Shown here in pieces: positions 16,944-24,845 of a DNA stretch of 64,000 nt. Each line of letters opens with the position of its first letter. Position 1 is the first letter of the stretch. The stretch is from positions 62,001 through 126,000 of the forward strand of contig CAVZKV010000009.1 of NCBI GenBank assembly GCA_963775835.1. Reading direction: 5' to 3'. The notes below the pieces were generated by a model, which was not told the origin of the DNA, made no database searches, and was given only the letters and a program-made list of their open reading frames with translations. This DNA is from AWTP1-13 sp963775835 (lineage in GTDB: Bacteria; Pseudomonadota; Alphaproteobacteria; Rhizobiales; Hyphomicrobiaceae). The position numbers were made by a program, and so were the translations under genes.

Positions 16944-18389
16944 TTAAGCGTAAAGCACCTTGCCGGGGTTCATAATGCCTTGCGGGTCAAGTGCCTGCTT
17001 GATGGCCCGCATCATGCCAAGTTCGGTCGCCCCCTTGTAGTGCTCAAGTTCGGCCAGCCGTGCACGGCCGATACCATGCTCGGCGCTGATCGAACCCCCC
17101 AGTTCGGCAATGATGTCATGCACAATGCGGTTGATGTTGCCGCGCTCCTGCCGATAACGCGCGCCGTCCCAGTGCTGCGGACGCACCAAATTGTAGTGCA
17201 TGTTGCCGTCACCGACGTGACCGAAGGCGCAGGGACGGATGCCCGGATAGGCCTTGGCCAGCGCCGCATCGGCGCGGCGAATGAACTCCGCGATGCGCGA
17301 CAGGGGTACCGAAACATCGTGCGCGATTGTGCCTCCGGCGGCAACCTGTGCCTCGACCAGGCTTTCGCGAATTTTCCAAAGCCTGGCGGCTTGGACTCCG
17401 GAGGCAGCGATCAGGGCGTCGCGAAGGAGGTGGCGGTCGCCGGCTTCCGCCAGGGTCTCGCTCAGGGGCCCGAGCAATGAGCCCGGCGCTCCCTGGCTCG
17501 TCACATTCAGCAGGACGTACCAGGGGTGCACCTCGCGCATCGGATCATCGTGGCCCGGTACGCCTTGCAGCAGAAAGTCGATGATAGGACGGCCGATGAG
17601 CTCGAAGGCCGAAATCGTATCGCCCATGCGGGCGAGCATGTGCCCGAGCAAAGCCACGCCGGCGTCCGGACCGTCGAGGGCGACCCAGGCCGTCTCCGTC
17701 GCCGTAGGCTTTGGAAACAGGCGCAGCACCGCACCGGTAATGATCCCCAGCGTGCCCTCCGCGCCGATGAAGACCTGCTTCATATCATAGCCGGTGTTGT
17801 CCTTGCGCAACCCGCGCAAACCATCCCAGATACGACCATCCGGCAGCACCACTTCCAGCCCCATCACCAGCGCGCGCGTATTGCCGTAGCGCAGGACCTG
17901 AATGCCGCCCGCGTTGGTCGAGATGTTGCCGCCGATTTGGCAGGAGCCTTCGGCGCCGAGGCTCAAGGGAAAAAATCGGTCGGCTTGCTCCGCCGCCAAC
18001 TGCACCTGCTTCAGGACCACGCCGGCGTCGAGCGTGATCGTGTCGTTCAAGGCATCGATGGCGCGGATACGATCCATGCGCGACAGTGACACGATAACCT
18101 CGCTCATATCGTCGTGCGGTTGGCCTGCGCCGGTGAGCCCGGTGTTACCACCTTGAGGTATGACCGCCACGCGAGCGGCCGCGCAGACGCGCACGATCTC
18201 GGCAACTTGCTCGGTCGTCCGTGGTCGCAGGACCAGCGGGACCTTGCCGATCCAGTTGTCGCGCCAGCTTCTGCAGTAGGGTTCGATTTCGCTCGGGTCT
18301 TCGATATAGCCCGTGGGCCCAGCTACCGCTTTTAGGCGCGCAATGGTGTCTGAGGCTACGGGCTTCGTCGGCCGAGAGCGTGCGGTCAT
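16944..18389 (-). CDS. FAD-linked oxidase (GlcD / D-2-hydroxyglutarate dehydrogenase family)
   Basis: A 481-residue flavoprotein with an N-terminal PCMH-type FAD domain (VIPQGGNTGLTGAGQP, SLGAEGSCQIGGNISTNAGG, FIGAEGTLGIITGAVLRLFP) and a C-terminal FAD-oxidase domain carrying GHVGDGNMHYNLV and SAEHGIGR. These motifs fit enzymes that oxidise D-2-hydroxy acids (D-lactate, glycolate, D-2-hydroxyglutarate) and pass electrons to an acceptor. The ATG at 18389 has GGGAG 10 nt upstream; an extension of 33 codons is unlikely. It is divergent from the TRAP transporter at 18710, so import and oxidation of one hydroxy acid is a reasonable guess. Confidence 0.9.
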   Translation of the reverse strand: MTARSRPTKPVASDTIARLKAVAGPTGYIEDPSEIEPYCRSWRDNWIGKVPLVLRPRTTEQVAEIVRVCAAARVAVIPQGGNTGLTGAGQPHDDMSEVIVSLSRMDRIRAIDALNDTITLDAGVVLKQVQLAAEQADRFFPLSLGAEGSCQIGGNISTNAGGIQVLRYGNTRALVMGLEVVLPDGRIWDGLRGLRKDNTGYDMKQVFIGAEGTLGIITGAVLRLFPKPTATETAWVALDGPDAGVALLGHMLARMGDTISAFELIGRPIIDFLLQGVPGHDDPMREVHPWYVLLNVTSQGAPGSLLGPLSETLAEAGDRHLLRDALIAASGVQAARLWKIRESLVEAQVAAGGTIAHDVSVPLSRIAEFIRRADAALAKAYPGIRPCAFGHVGDGNMHYNLVRPQHWDGARYRQERGNINRIVHDIIAELGGSISAEHGIGRARLAELEHYKGATELGMMRAIKQALDPQGIMNPGKVLYA

Positions 18390-18709
18390 CGCTGATCGTC
18401 TCCCTTTGCAATGGGCCGCCCCGGGCAATGGATCGGCCGGGGCAGGAGCGGGCGGGCACTGCCGCCAAACCGCGGGCGCCACGCGCAATGGTTCAGGCTA
18501 ACGGCCGTCCTCAAACTTTTGACAGCTCCGCGACTTCATGCCACGCTGCTCGCTTGGAGCGTAACAACATCCGTCAGTCGCCTGACTAGGCGATTAAGCA
18601 AAAACGAGCCGCTCCAAGACGCATTTTCCGCTGGGACAGCTCGCCTTCGCGACCGCGCAGGTGTGCCCGCCCGATCGCGGATCGATGTTTTGTCAAAGGG
18701 AGGACTCTC
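18390..18709. other. 320-bp divergent promoter region (FAD oxidase / TRAP operon)
   Basis: No gene seen. A TTGACA hexamer occurs at 18519-18524 without a good -10 at the right spacing. AAGGGAGG precedes the dctP-type start at 18710. Confidence 0.35.
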
Positions 18710-19783
18710 ATGTCGAAAAGCTTGCTTAAGATTGGGCTCACGGGTCTATCCGTGCTGGCCTGCGCGGCCGTCGCCACCGATGCCGGTGCGCAAGAGAAAG
18801 TGCGCTGGAAAATGCAAAGCGCTTTTGCCAGTTCGCTCCCGCACCTTGGCCCCTCCGGCAACCGTTTCACCAAGGACATCGAGCGCATGTCGGGCGGAAA
18901 GTTCGAGATCAAGTTCTATGAGCCCGGCGCACTGATACCGCCACTTGAGTGTTTCGAGTCGGTCTCCAAAGGTTCAATCAAGTCGTGCTGGACCACACCT
19001 GGCTATCACACCGGCAAATATCCCTCGCTTGCTTTTTTCACCACCGTGCCGTTCGGGCCAAACTTTGGGGAGTTCCTGGCCTGGAAATGGTTTGGCGGCG
19101 GCAACAAGCTGCGCGAGGAGATCTACGCCAAGCACGATCTATACGCCGTCGACTGCTTCTGCATCGGCCCGGAGACTTCGGGTTGGTTCCGTCAGGAGAT
19201 CAAATCGGTCGAGGACTTGAAGGGCCTCAAGATGCGCTTCTTCGGGCTCGGGGCTCAGGTGATGCAAAAGCTTGGGGTCTCCACGCAGCTGCTGGCGGCC
19301 GCCGATATCTATCAGGCGCTGGAACGCGGCGTGATCGACGCCACCGAGTTTTCGATGCCCGTGATGGATATCAAGCTCGGTTTTCATCAGGTCGCCAAGT
19401 ACAATTACTTTCCCGGCTGGCACCAGCAAGTCTCATGCAGCGAATTCCTCATGAACAAGAAGGCATGGGACGCCCTGCCTGACCACTACAAGGCGATGAT
19501 CGAGGTTGCGGGTAACGCGCAGGTGGCCGTTACTTATGCCGAAACCGAGGCGATGCAGTTCAACGCCATGGCCGAGATGCGCGACAAGCATCACGTGCAG
19601 GTCAAGCGTTGGGACGACAAGACGCTGGCTGCCTTCGAGAAGGCGTGGCTCGAGGTCATCACGGAAGAGTCGGCAAAGGATCCGCTCTTCAAGAAGGTGG
19701 CTGACCACTATCTCGCTTTCCGCAAGCAATACGCGATCTGGGGCGAATCGCAGTCGATGAAGCCGAGCTACGTCGGCAACTGA
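18710..19783 (+). CDS. TRAP transporter substrate-binding protein (DctP/TakP-like)
   Basis: A 357-residue periplasmic binding protein with a Sec signal peptide (SVLACAAVATDAGAQ). The conserved ligand Arg is in LKGLKMRFFGLGAQVMQKLG, followed by LLAAADIYQALERGVIDATE, as in the TakP branch that binds 2-oxo acids. It delivers an organic acid to the DctQ/DctM permease encoded downstream. AAGGGAGG precedes the ATG. A strong hairpin lies 11 bp after the stop, before the dctQ-type gene, so the binding protein may be made in excess. The substrate is unproven; the divergent hydroxyacid oxidase suggests a 2-hydroxy or 2-oxo acid. Confidence 0.92.
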   Translation: MSKSLLKIGLTGLSVLACAAVATDAGAQEKVRWKMQSAFASSLPHLGPSGNRFTKDIERMSGGKFEIKFYEPGALIPPLECFESVSKGSIKSCWTTPGYHTGKYPSLAFFTTVPFGPNFGEFLAWKWFGGGNKLREEIYAKHDLYAVDCFCIGPETSGWFRQEIKSVEDLKGLKMRFFGLGAQVMQKLGVSTQLLAAADIYQALERGVIDATEFSMPVMDIKLGFHQVAKYNYFPGWHQQVSCSEFLMNKKAWDALPDHYKAMIEVAGNAQVAVTYAETEAMQFNAMAEMRDKHHVQVKRWDDKTLAAFEKAWLEVITEESAKDPLFKKVADHYLAFRKQYAIWGESQSMKPSYVGN

Positions 19784-19793
19784 ACACAGCCTG

Positions 19794-19824
19794 AGGCCGG
19801 CGCAGCAACGCGCTGCGCCGGCCT
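19794..19824 (+). terminator. Strong hairpin between TRAP binding-protein and permease genes
   Basis: Perfect 13-bp arms (19794-19806, 19812-19824) with a 5-nt loop, directly after the binding-protein stop. There is no T tract, so it is more likely a 3'-end protector or attenuator than a full terminator. Confidence 0.7.
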
Positions 19825-19957
19825 CCGCAACCCCACAAAAAGCACCTAGGATCGGGCCTGCGACTGCCGCCTTTGACCCCTAGCCGAACAAGCGGAACTT
19901 TGGGCGCGGCGCCGATCAAGACGCCGACCTGACGAGGATGACGGAGAGCCAAGCCTG

Positions 19958-20518
19958 ATGGACGCGCTGTTGAAGGTGTCGGAATCGTTGCGCCGGCTGC
20001 TCGAATGGATCGCTCTGACATCGGGATGGCTGTTGGTGGTGATGGCGTGCGCTACCACATTCGACGTGTTAGCGCGCAAGGCTGGCCTGCAGCTGCCGTT
20101 CACGAAGCTGCAGGAGCTCGAATGGCATTTCCACGCCGCCATTTTCTCGCTTTGGATGGGATACTGCTACACCATCAATGCGCACCCGCGCGTTGACAGC
20201 TTCACGGAGAACATGAGCTATCGCAGCCGGGCTTGGATGGAGCTTGGAGGCTGCCTTGTGCTGGCACTGCCCTACGTGGCGCTGGTTTCCTACTACGGCA
20301 TCGATTTTGTCATGCGGTCTTACGGACTGGGCGAGCAGTCCGACAGCACGGTTGGCTTGACGCACCGGTGGATCATCAAGGGCATCTATGCCCTGGGCCT
20401 TTGGTTGGTGGTGCTCGGCATCCTGAGTGTCCTGCTGCGGGTGATCGTCTTCCTGTTCGGCAACAAATCAGAAGCCGAAGTCAATCTGCAAATCGGTCAT
20501 GTAGTGGCGGACGTTTAG
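19958..20518 (+). CDS. TRAP transporter small membrane subunit (DctQ)
   Basis: A 186-residue protein with four hydrophobic segments, near residues 20-42, 57-74, 90-112 and 135-160. The first loop contains LQELEWHFHAAIFSLWMGY, close to the family E-x-x (x)-h pattern, and the last segment is GIYALGLWLVVLGILSVLLRVIVFLF. It scaffolds the DctM subunit in the inner membrane. It lies between the binding protein (174 bp upstream, with a hairpin) and dctM (20 bp downstream). The length is normal. Confidence 0.9.
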   Translation: MDALLKVSESLRRLLEWIALTSGWLLVVMACATTFDVLARKAGLQLPFTKLQELEWHFHAAIFSLWMGYCYTINAHPRVDSFTENMSYRSRAWMELGGCLVLALPYVALVSYYGIDFVMRSYGLGEQSDSTVGLTHRWIIKGIYALGLWLVVLGILSVLLRVIVFLFGNKSEAEVNLQIGHVVADV

Positions 20519-20538
20519 TCCGAACGGGGGAAGCTATC

Positions 20539-21921
20539 GTGCTCGACTGGCTGACCGATCATCTCGCGATAATCATGTTCGTGTCGATGTTCTTTTTTAT
20601 TTTTCTCGGCTACCCCGTGGCTTTCATCATGGGCGGATTGGCCCTGCTCTTTGCACTCGCGGGTGCATGGCTCGGTGTGTTCAAGCTGATTGGCTTGTCC
20701 GATGTGGTCTTGCGCATGTGGGCCGGTGTCGCCGCCGATCCGGTGTTGGCGTCGATCCCGATGTTCATTTTTATGGGTGCGATCCTGGAGCGCTCCGGCT
20801 CGGCCAAGGACATGCTGAACGCGACCGAGGTGCTCTTGAAGTGGTGTCCGGGCGCCTTGGCGGTCGCCGTGATGGTGATGGGCACCATCCTCGCCGCCCC
20901 GATCGGCGTCGTCGGCGCCGCCGTGATCACGCTGTCGGTAATCGCGCTGCCGCAGATGCTGGAGGCCGGCTACGATAGGCGTCTTGCAATCGGCACCATC
21001 GCCTCGGCGGGCACCCTCGGTATCCTCATCCCGCCGGCCATCATGCTGGTGGTGATGGCGGAGATGCTTTCCACTTCCGCAGGCAACCTATTCCTCTCCG
21101 CTATCATGCCCGGCTTCCTGCTATCTGGACTATATTTGGTCTACATTATTGCGGTGGCGATCTTTAAACCTGGCGCGGCACCTAAGCTGCCACCCGATTA
21201 CGGGCCCCAGACCGTAGGCGAGTTTTGGACGGCGCTCTGGCGTGGCCTGTTTCCGATGACCGCGTTGTTGGTCGTCGTTCTCGGATCGATCTTTGCCGGC
21301 TGGGCTACGCCGACCGAAAGCGGTGCCGTCGGCGTGCTGGGTTCGATGTTCATTGCCGCGCTGAACAAGCGCCTGACAGTCAAAATGCTAAATGGCGCGA
21401 TCTACAATTCCTGTCGTGCCAACGGTTTGGTGTTCATGATCTTCTTGGGGGCGACGGGATTCTCCTACGTGTTTCGGGTGCTGGGCGGCGACGACGCCAT
21501 GCTTTCTACGCTTACCTATTTCGGCATCGACACCAAATGGGAAATGCTCACCTTCGTCATGGTTCTGATTTTCCTGTTGGGCTTCCCCTTCGAGTGGATC
21601 GAGATCTGCCTGATCGTGCTGCCGGTGTTCGGCCCGATTCTCGCCAAATATGACTTCTCAGACCATCTGGGCAACAACGACGCTTTGCTGACCTGGTTCG
21701 GCACCCTGGTCGCGGTCAACCTGCAAACGGCATTCATGACGCCTCCGTTCGGAGCGACCTTGTTCTACATGAAGGGCACCGCACCGCCGGGGGTGACCAT
21801 GAGCGACGTATTCAAGGCAATGTATCCCTTTGTTGCTCTGCAGGTTGTGGGCCTGCTGCTCTGCATCTACTATCCAGGCATAAGCTTGTGGCTGCCGCGG
21901 CTCGCGGGCTTCTTGGATTAG
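20539..21921 (+). CDS. TRAP transporter large permease subunit (DctM)
   Basis: A 460-residue inner-membrane protein with about 12 hydrophobic segments, the Na+-coupled translocation subunit of the TRAP system. Recognisable parts are PIGVVGAAVITLSVIALPQML, ASAGTLGILIPPAIMLVVMAEM and WATPTESGAVGVLGSMFIAAL. The GTG at 20539 is chosen because GGGGGA lies about 9 nt upstream and the hydrophobic family start (LDWLTDHLAIIMFV) begins there; the frame is open far upstream but overlaps dctQ. It ends the TRAP operon; a 660-bp gap follows. Confidence 0.92.
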   Translation: MLDWLTDHLAIIMFVSMFFFIFLGYPVAFIMGGLALLFALAGAWLGVFKLIGLSDVVLRMWAGVAADPVLASIPMFIFMGAILERSGSAKDMLNATEVLLKWCPGALAVAVMVMGTILAAPIGVVGAAVITLSVIALPQMLEAGYDRRLAIGTIASAGTLGILIPPAIMLVVMAEMLSTSAGNLFLSAIMPGFLLSGLYLVYIIAVAIFKPGAAPKLPPDYGPQTVGEFWTALWRGLFPMTALLVVVLGSIFAGWATPTESGAVGVLGSMFIAALNKRLTVKMLNGAIYNSCRANGLVFMIFLGATGFSYVFRVLGGDDAMLSTLTYFGIDTKWEMLTFVMVLIFLLGFPFEWIEICLIVLPVFGPILAKYDFSDHLGNNDALLTWFGTLVAVNLQTAFMTPPFGATLFYMKGTAPPGVTMSDVFKAMYPFVALQVVGLLLCIYYPGISLWLPRLAGFLD

Positions 21922-21968
21922 GTGCTTGGGGCGGCAGCCTTGGTGGGGAACCGCGCCCCGGTGGCGGC

Positions 21969-22035
21969 GAGCCCGGCTTCGCCGACGCACGCGCCCGGCG
22001 AGCCCGGCTTCGCCGACGCACGCGCCCGGCGAGCC
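21969..22035. repeat. 31-bp direct repeat, two full copies and a start of a third
   Basis: Bases 21969-21999 and 22000-22030 are identical, and 22031-22035 begins a third copy. It lies in the gene-free 21922-22585 stretch after the TRAP operon, which is otherwise GC-rich with many short repeats and no credible gene until the leader of the micro-peptide array. Confidence 0.85.
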
Positions 22036-22528
22036 ACTCCCCCGTCTGCGGGCCTCGCGGGCGTTGGCCGTCGCGGGTTCGATTGCACTGGGCCTTTGGC
22101 CGTCCGGTCGCAGCCCTGCCCTTAAGGTCAACAGGCCATCGCTCGGCGCGGCCGGCACAGCGGGGTTGTGGGGGCGCGCGGGCACGGCTGAACCCCACCC
22201 CCTTAGGGTCGGGCGGCAACGAACGGCGGCACCCGGAAACGGCCCCCTGCAAAGACAGCGCGCGCGATCGCCGCGGCAAGCCACGCCGCCATAGACCCGG
22301 CACCGGCCGTTTCGCTCAGGGAGGCCTGCCACGCCCCTGCGGGCGGGCAACCGCGCGCTTGGCCTCCCGCACTGCAGCGTTGACTGCTTCCGGTCAGCCG
22401 AAGGCGGGAAATCCCCATCAAACCGGGGTCGTTTTCACGTTTCGCTCACGCACCGATATCAATTGGTCACTGTTCATCACGCATCCGTGAGACGCTCTTT
22501 TGCACCGCAAAACCCGCGCCATATGGCG

Positions 22529-22561
22529 CTCATGCACACAGCCGCTGCGCTGCTGCATGAG
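22529..22561 (+). promoter_or_regulatory. Inverted repeat in the leader of the micro-peptide array
   Basis: Arms ctcatgca (22529-22536) and tgcatgag (22554-22561) are perfect complements with a 17-nt spacer, ending 24 bp before the first peptide start. It could be an operator or a leader hairpin. The less GC-rich sequence at about 22430-22480 upstream is the likely promoter area. Confidence 0.4.
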
Positions 22562-22585
22562 GCTAGAAAAGACTGGAGCATAGCG

Positions 22586-22702
22586 ATGAAGACCATCCTG
22601 TCCGCACTTGTCGCGCTCTCGGTGATCGCCGGCGTTGCCGGCTCCGCCAGCGCGCTCGACGCCAAGACCTTCTACGAGCAGGTCGACCGCAACCACTACT
22701 AA
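22586..22702 (+). CDS. Micro-peptide 1 of tandem array (signal peptide plus ~15 residues)
   Basis: A 38-residue product: MKTILSALVALSVIAGVAGSA then a predicted cut after SA-S-A, leaving about LDAKTFYEQVDRNHY. TGGAG lies 8 nt before the ATG. The signal peptide is the bulk of the protein, so what is exported is a 15-residue peptide with an EQVDR core. Codon use is that of a real gene, and the same reading frame is kept in three neighbours. Function unknown. Confidence 0.72.
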   Translation: MKTILSALVALSVIAGVAGSASALDAKTFYEQVDRNHY

Positions 22703-22733
22703 CCGCTGAAAAACCAAGAAACGGAGAATGATC

Positions 22734-22850
22734 ATGAAGACCATCCTGTCCACGCTTGTTGCGCTTTCGGTCCTCGCCGGCGTTGCCGGCGCCGCCAGCG
22801 CGCTCGACGCCAAGACCTTCTACGAGCAGGTCGACCGCAACCACTACTAA
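22734..22850 (+). CDS. Micro-peptide 2 of tandem array
   Basis: A 38-residue near-copy of peptide 1, with the same predicted mature sequence. Differences are confined to the signal peptide (A7T, I14L and S20A). Two in-frame ATGs (22728 and 22734) follow GGAG; the second has 8-nt spacing and is preferred. The 31 bp after the stop are identical to those after peptide 1, so gene plus RBS form a 148-bp duplicated unit. Confidence 0.72.
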   Translation: MKTILSTLVALSVLAGVAGAASALDAKTFYEQVDRNHY

Positions 22851-22881
22851 CCGCTGAAAAACCAAGAAACGGAGAATGATC

Positions 22882-22998
22882 ATGAAGACCATCCTGTCCG
22901 CGCTTGTTGCGCTTTCGGTCCTCGCCGGCGTTGCCGGCTCCGCCAGCGCGCTGGACGCCAAGACCTTCTACGAGCAGGTCGACCGCGACCACAACTAA
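22882..22998 (+). CDS. Micro-peptide 3 of tandem array
   Basis: A 38-residue copy, again with the GGAGAATGATC leader. The mature part ends EQVDRDHN instead of EQVDRNHY, so the last residues are the variable part. It is exactly 148 bp downstream of peptide 2. The sequence diverges right after its stop, marking the end of the recent duplication. Confidence 0.72.
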   Translation: MKTILSALVALSVLAGVAGSASALDAKTFYEQVDRDHN

Positions 22999-23073
22999 AG
23001 GGCAAAGGCCGAGTTATCGAGCGCCCGGCGACCCGCAAGCGGTTGCCAGGCCCGAAATTGGAGGAGAATCGCA

Positions 23074-23208
23074 ATGAAAACGGTGATATCGGCGCTTGTG
23101 GCGCTCTCGGTGCTGTCGGGTTATGCAGCCTCCGCCTTCGCCGACAAGGTCCCGCAGTCGATTTGGGAACAGCTCGACCGCGAGGGGCGCGGCGGCCACC
23201 CCACCTAA
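23074..23208 (+). CDS. Micro-peptide 4, diverged member
   Basis: A 44-residue product with a related signal peptide (MKTVISALVALSVLSGYAAS then AFA) and a longer mature part of about 21 residues, DKVPQSIWEQLDREGRGGHP plus T. The aromatic-EQ-(V/L)-DR core is shared with peptides 1-3 although the rest differs, implying selection on that core. GGAGGAGA lies upstream of the ATG. It is followed by a strong intrinsic terminator that probably ends the four-gene transcript. Confidence 0.7.
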   Translation: MKTVISALVALSVLSGYAASAFADKVPQSIWEQLDREGRGGHPT

Positions 23209-23230
23209 GGGCGGCCCCGGTCAACAGCCA

Positions 23231-23261
23231 AAAGAGGCCCGCAGTCCCTGCGGGCCTCTTT
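23231..23261 (+). terminator. Intrinsic terminator after the micro-peptide array
   Basis: Perfect 14-bp arms, aaagaggcccgcag (23231-23244) and ctgcgggcctcttt (23248-23261), with a 3-nt loop; the stem ends in T's. It is the clearest terminator in the window, and lies between the array (plus) and the DUF6494 gene (minus), so it may serve both strands. Confidence 0.88.
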
Positions 23262-23287
23262 GCGTCTCAGGGCGGCCCTGGGCCGCC

Positions 23288-23479
23288 TTAATCGAGGTCG
23301 AGTTTGGCCTCGATCACGTGATTGAGCGAAGTTCCCGCGGCCGTTAGCACCATTTTGACCGCCAGTTTACCCGCGCCGGGGTTCTCCTCACGCACGATGC
23401 GTTCGATTTCGCGTTGCGAAGTGACGCCGACCTGTTTCAAGAATTTTCGTAAGGACATGTTGAATTTATCTTCGTCCAT
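23288..23479 (-). CDS. DUF6494-family small protein
   Basis: A 63-residue cytoplasmic protein beginning MDEDKFNMSLRKFLKQVGVT and continuing with SQREIERIVREENPGAGKLA, the pattern I recall for DUF6494. It has no signal peptide or membrane segment. The predicted helices with REIERIV look like a small helix-turn-helix or dimerisation fold, but no function is known. It is divergent from moaA, with 163 bp between starts. Confidence 0.72.
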   Translation of the reverse strand: MDEDKFNMSLRKFLKQVGVTSQREIERIVREENPGAGKLAVKMVLTAAGTSLNHVIEAKLDLD

Positions 23480-23587
23480 CAGCCACCTCCGGCTCGTTCA
23501 CATGGGTACGTGAAGCCCTGCCTGCCCGCGCTGCCACGGCCAACCGGGGCAGGATCCCGCGCCGCTGTAGAGAAATCCAGCTGGAGA

Positions 23588-23597
23588 CTATATATAG
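23588..23597 (+). promoter_or_regulatory. Possible -10 region upstream of moaA
   Basis: An AT-rich block, actatatata, in an otherwise GC-rich divergent region, 46 bp before the moaA start. There is no clear -35 partner, so this is only a candidate. Confidence 0.3.
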
Positions 23598-23642
23598 GTT
23601 TAGTGCCATTGGTTGGGACCGGCCTACTTGAGCCTAAGCTGG

Positions 23643-24665
23643 ATGAACGACTGCACGGACCGCTTCGAGCCCCCATTGATCGATCCTTTCGGTCGACACG
23701 TGAGCTATCTGCGCGTGTCCGTCACCGACCGCTGCGACTTTCGCTGTACTTACTGTATGGCGGAGCACATGACGTTTTTGCCAAAGCGGGACCTCCTCAG
23801 TTTGGAGGAGCTTGATCGTCTGTGCTCGGCGTTCGTGCGCAAGGGGGTGCGCAAACTCAGGATCACCGGTGGCGAACCGCTGGTGCGCAAGAACATCATG
23901 TGGCTGTTCCGCGCCCTCGCCCGCCACCTCAACAGCGGCCAACTGGACGAGCTGACCCTGACGACCAACGGCAGCCAACTGCCGAAGTTTGCCGCCGAAC
24001 TCAAGGATGCTGGCGTTCGACGCATCAATGTCTCCCTCGACACGCTTGACGCTGGGCGCTTCAAAGCCATCACGCGCTGGGGAGATTTGGCGCAGGTCAT
24101 GGCTGGCTTGGACGCCGCGGTGCGCGCTGGTCTCGGCATCAAGCTCAATACCGTTGCCCTCAAGGGCGTCAACGAGGGCGAGATCGACGACCTCATCCGC
24201 TTTGCCCATACGCGCGGCTTTGATCTGACGCTGATCGAAACCATGCCGATGGGCGAGATTGACGGCGACCGTACCGAACAGTATCTGCCCCTTTCGCTCG
24301 TGCGTGCCCGCCTGATGCAGCAATGGACGCTTGAGGATATTCCGTTCCGCACTGGTGGTCCCGCGCGCTACGTGCGCGTCAAGGAGACCGGGGGCCGCCT
24401 CGGTTTCATCACGCCGATGACGCACAACTTTTGCGAGAGTTGCAATCGCGTGCGGCTCACCTGCACCGGCACGCTTTACATGTGCCTCGGCCAGAACGAT
24501 GCGGCAGACCTGCGCACGCCTTTGCGCGCCAGCGCCGATGAGGCGCTGCTCGGGCGCGCCATTGACGAGGCCATCTCGCGCAAGCCCAAGGGCCACGATT
24601 TCATCATCGACCGGCGCACGCGCCAGCCGGCCGTTGCGCGCCACATGAGCGTGACGGGCGGCTGA
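23643..24665 (+). CDS. moaA: GTP 3',8-cyclase (radical SAM, molybdenum cofactor synthesis)
   Basis: A 340-residue radical SAM enzyme. The SAM cluster is C31-x3-C35-x2-C38 (DRCDFRCTYCM), the second cluster is CESCNRVRLTCTGTLYMC, and the protein ends in a conserved Gly-Gly tail (ARHMSVTGG). It makes the first molybdopterin precursor from GTP. The ATG at 23643 is used; a TTG at 23613 in the same frame would add ten residues and neither has a strong RBS. No other moa or moe gene is in the window, so it is an isolated moaA. The next gene starts 180 bp downstream and is unrelated. Confidence 0.93.
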   Translation: MNDCTDRFEPPLIDPFGRHVSYLRVSVTDRCDFRCTYCMAEHMTFLPKRDLLSLEELDRLCSAFVRKGVRKLRITGGEPLVRKNIMWLFRALARHLNSGQLDELTLTTNGSQLPKFAAELKDAGVRRINVSLDTLDAGRFKAITRWGDLAQVMAGLDAAVRAGLGIKLNTVALKGVNEGEIDDLIRFAHTRGFDLTLIETMPMGEIDGDRTEQYLPLSLVRARLMQQWTLEDIPFRTGGPARYVRVKETGGRLGFITPMTHNFCESCNRVRLTCTGTLYMCLGQNDAADLRTPLRASADEALLGRAIDEAISRKPKGHDFIIDRRTRQPAVARHMSVTGG

Positions 24666-24845
24666 GGGCGGTTGCCCGCCGCAGGCTGCGTTGCCCCGGT
24701 ACCCAAATCCGGCAAAACCGACGCCGTCGCGGGGCGATGGGTTGCAACTTGCCTGCGTCTTGCGGATAACGGCTTCCTGTCCCTCGACCGATCGCGGGCA
24801 CGAGACAGGATGCCCCGAATATCAACTCGCCAAGGCGGCGCGATC

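Larger units (their letters stand above)
22586..22998 (+). repeat. 148-bp tandem gene duplication (2.8 copies)
   Basis: Starts at 22586, 22734 and 22882 are each 148 bp apart. The 31-bp spacer with RBS is identical in the two places it occurs, and the coding parts differ at only a few bases. Confidence 0.9.

Noticed and set aside
20233..20538. Longer start for the TRAP DctM gene
   Set aside because: The extension overlaps dctQ, lacks hydrophobic or conserved sequence, and a GTG with a good RBS lies at 20539.
22070..22100. tRNA-like T-loop (gggttcgatt)
   Set aside because: The flanking bases do not form a T stem, and no anticodon or acceptor arm fits upstream.
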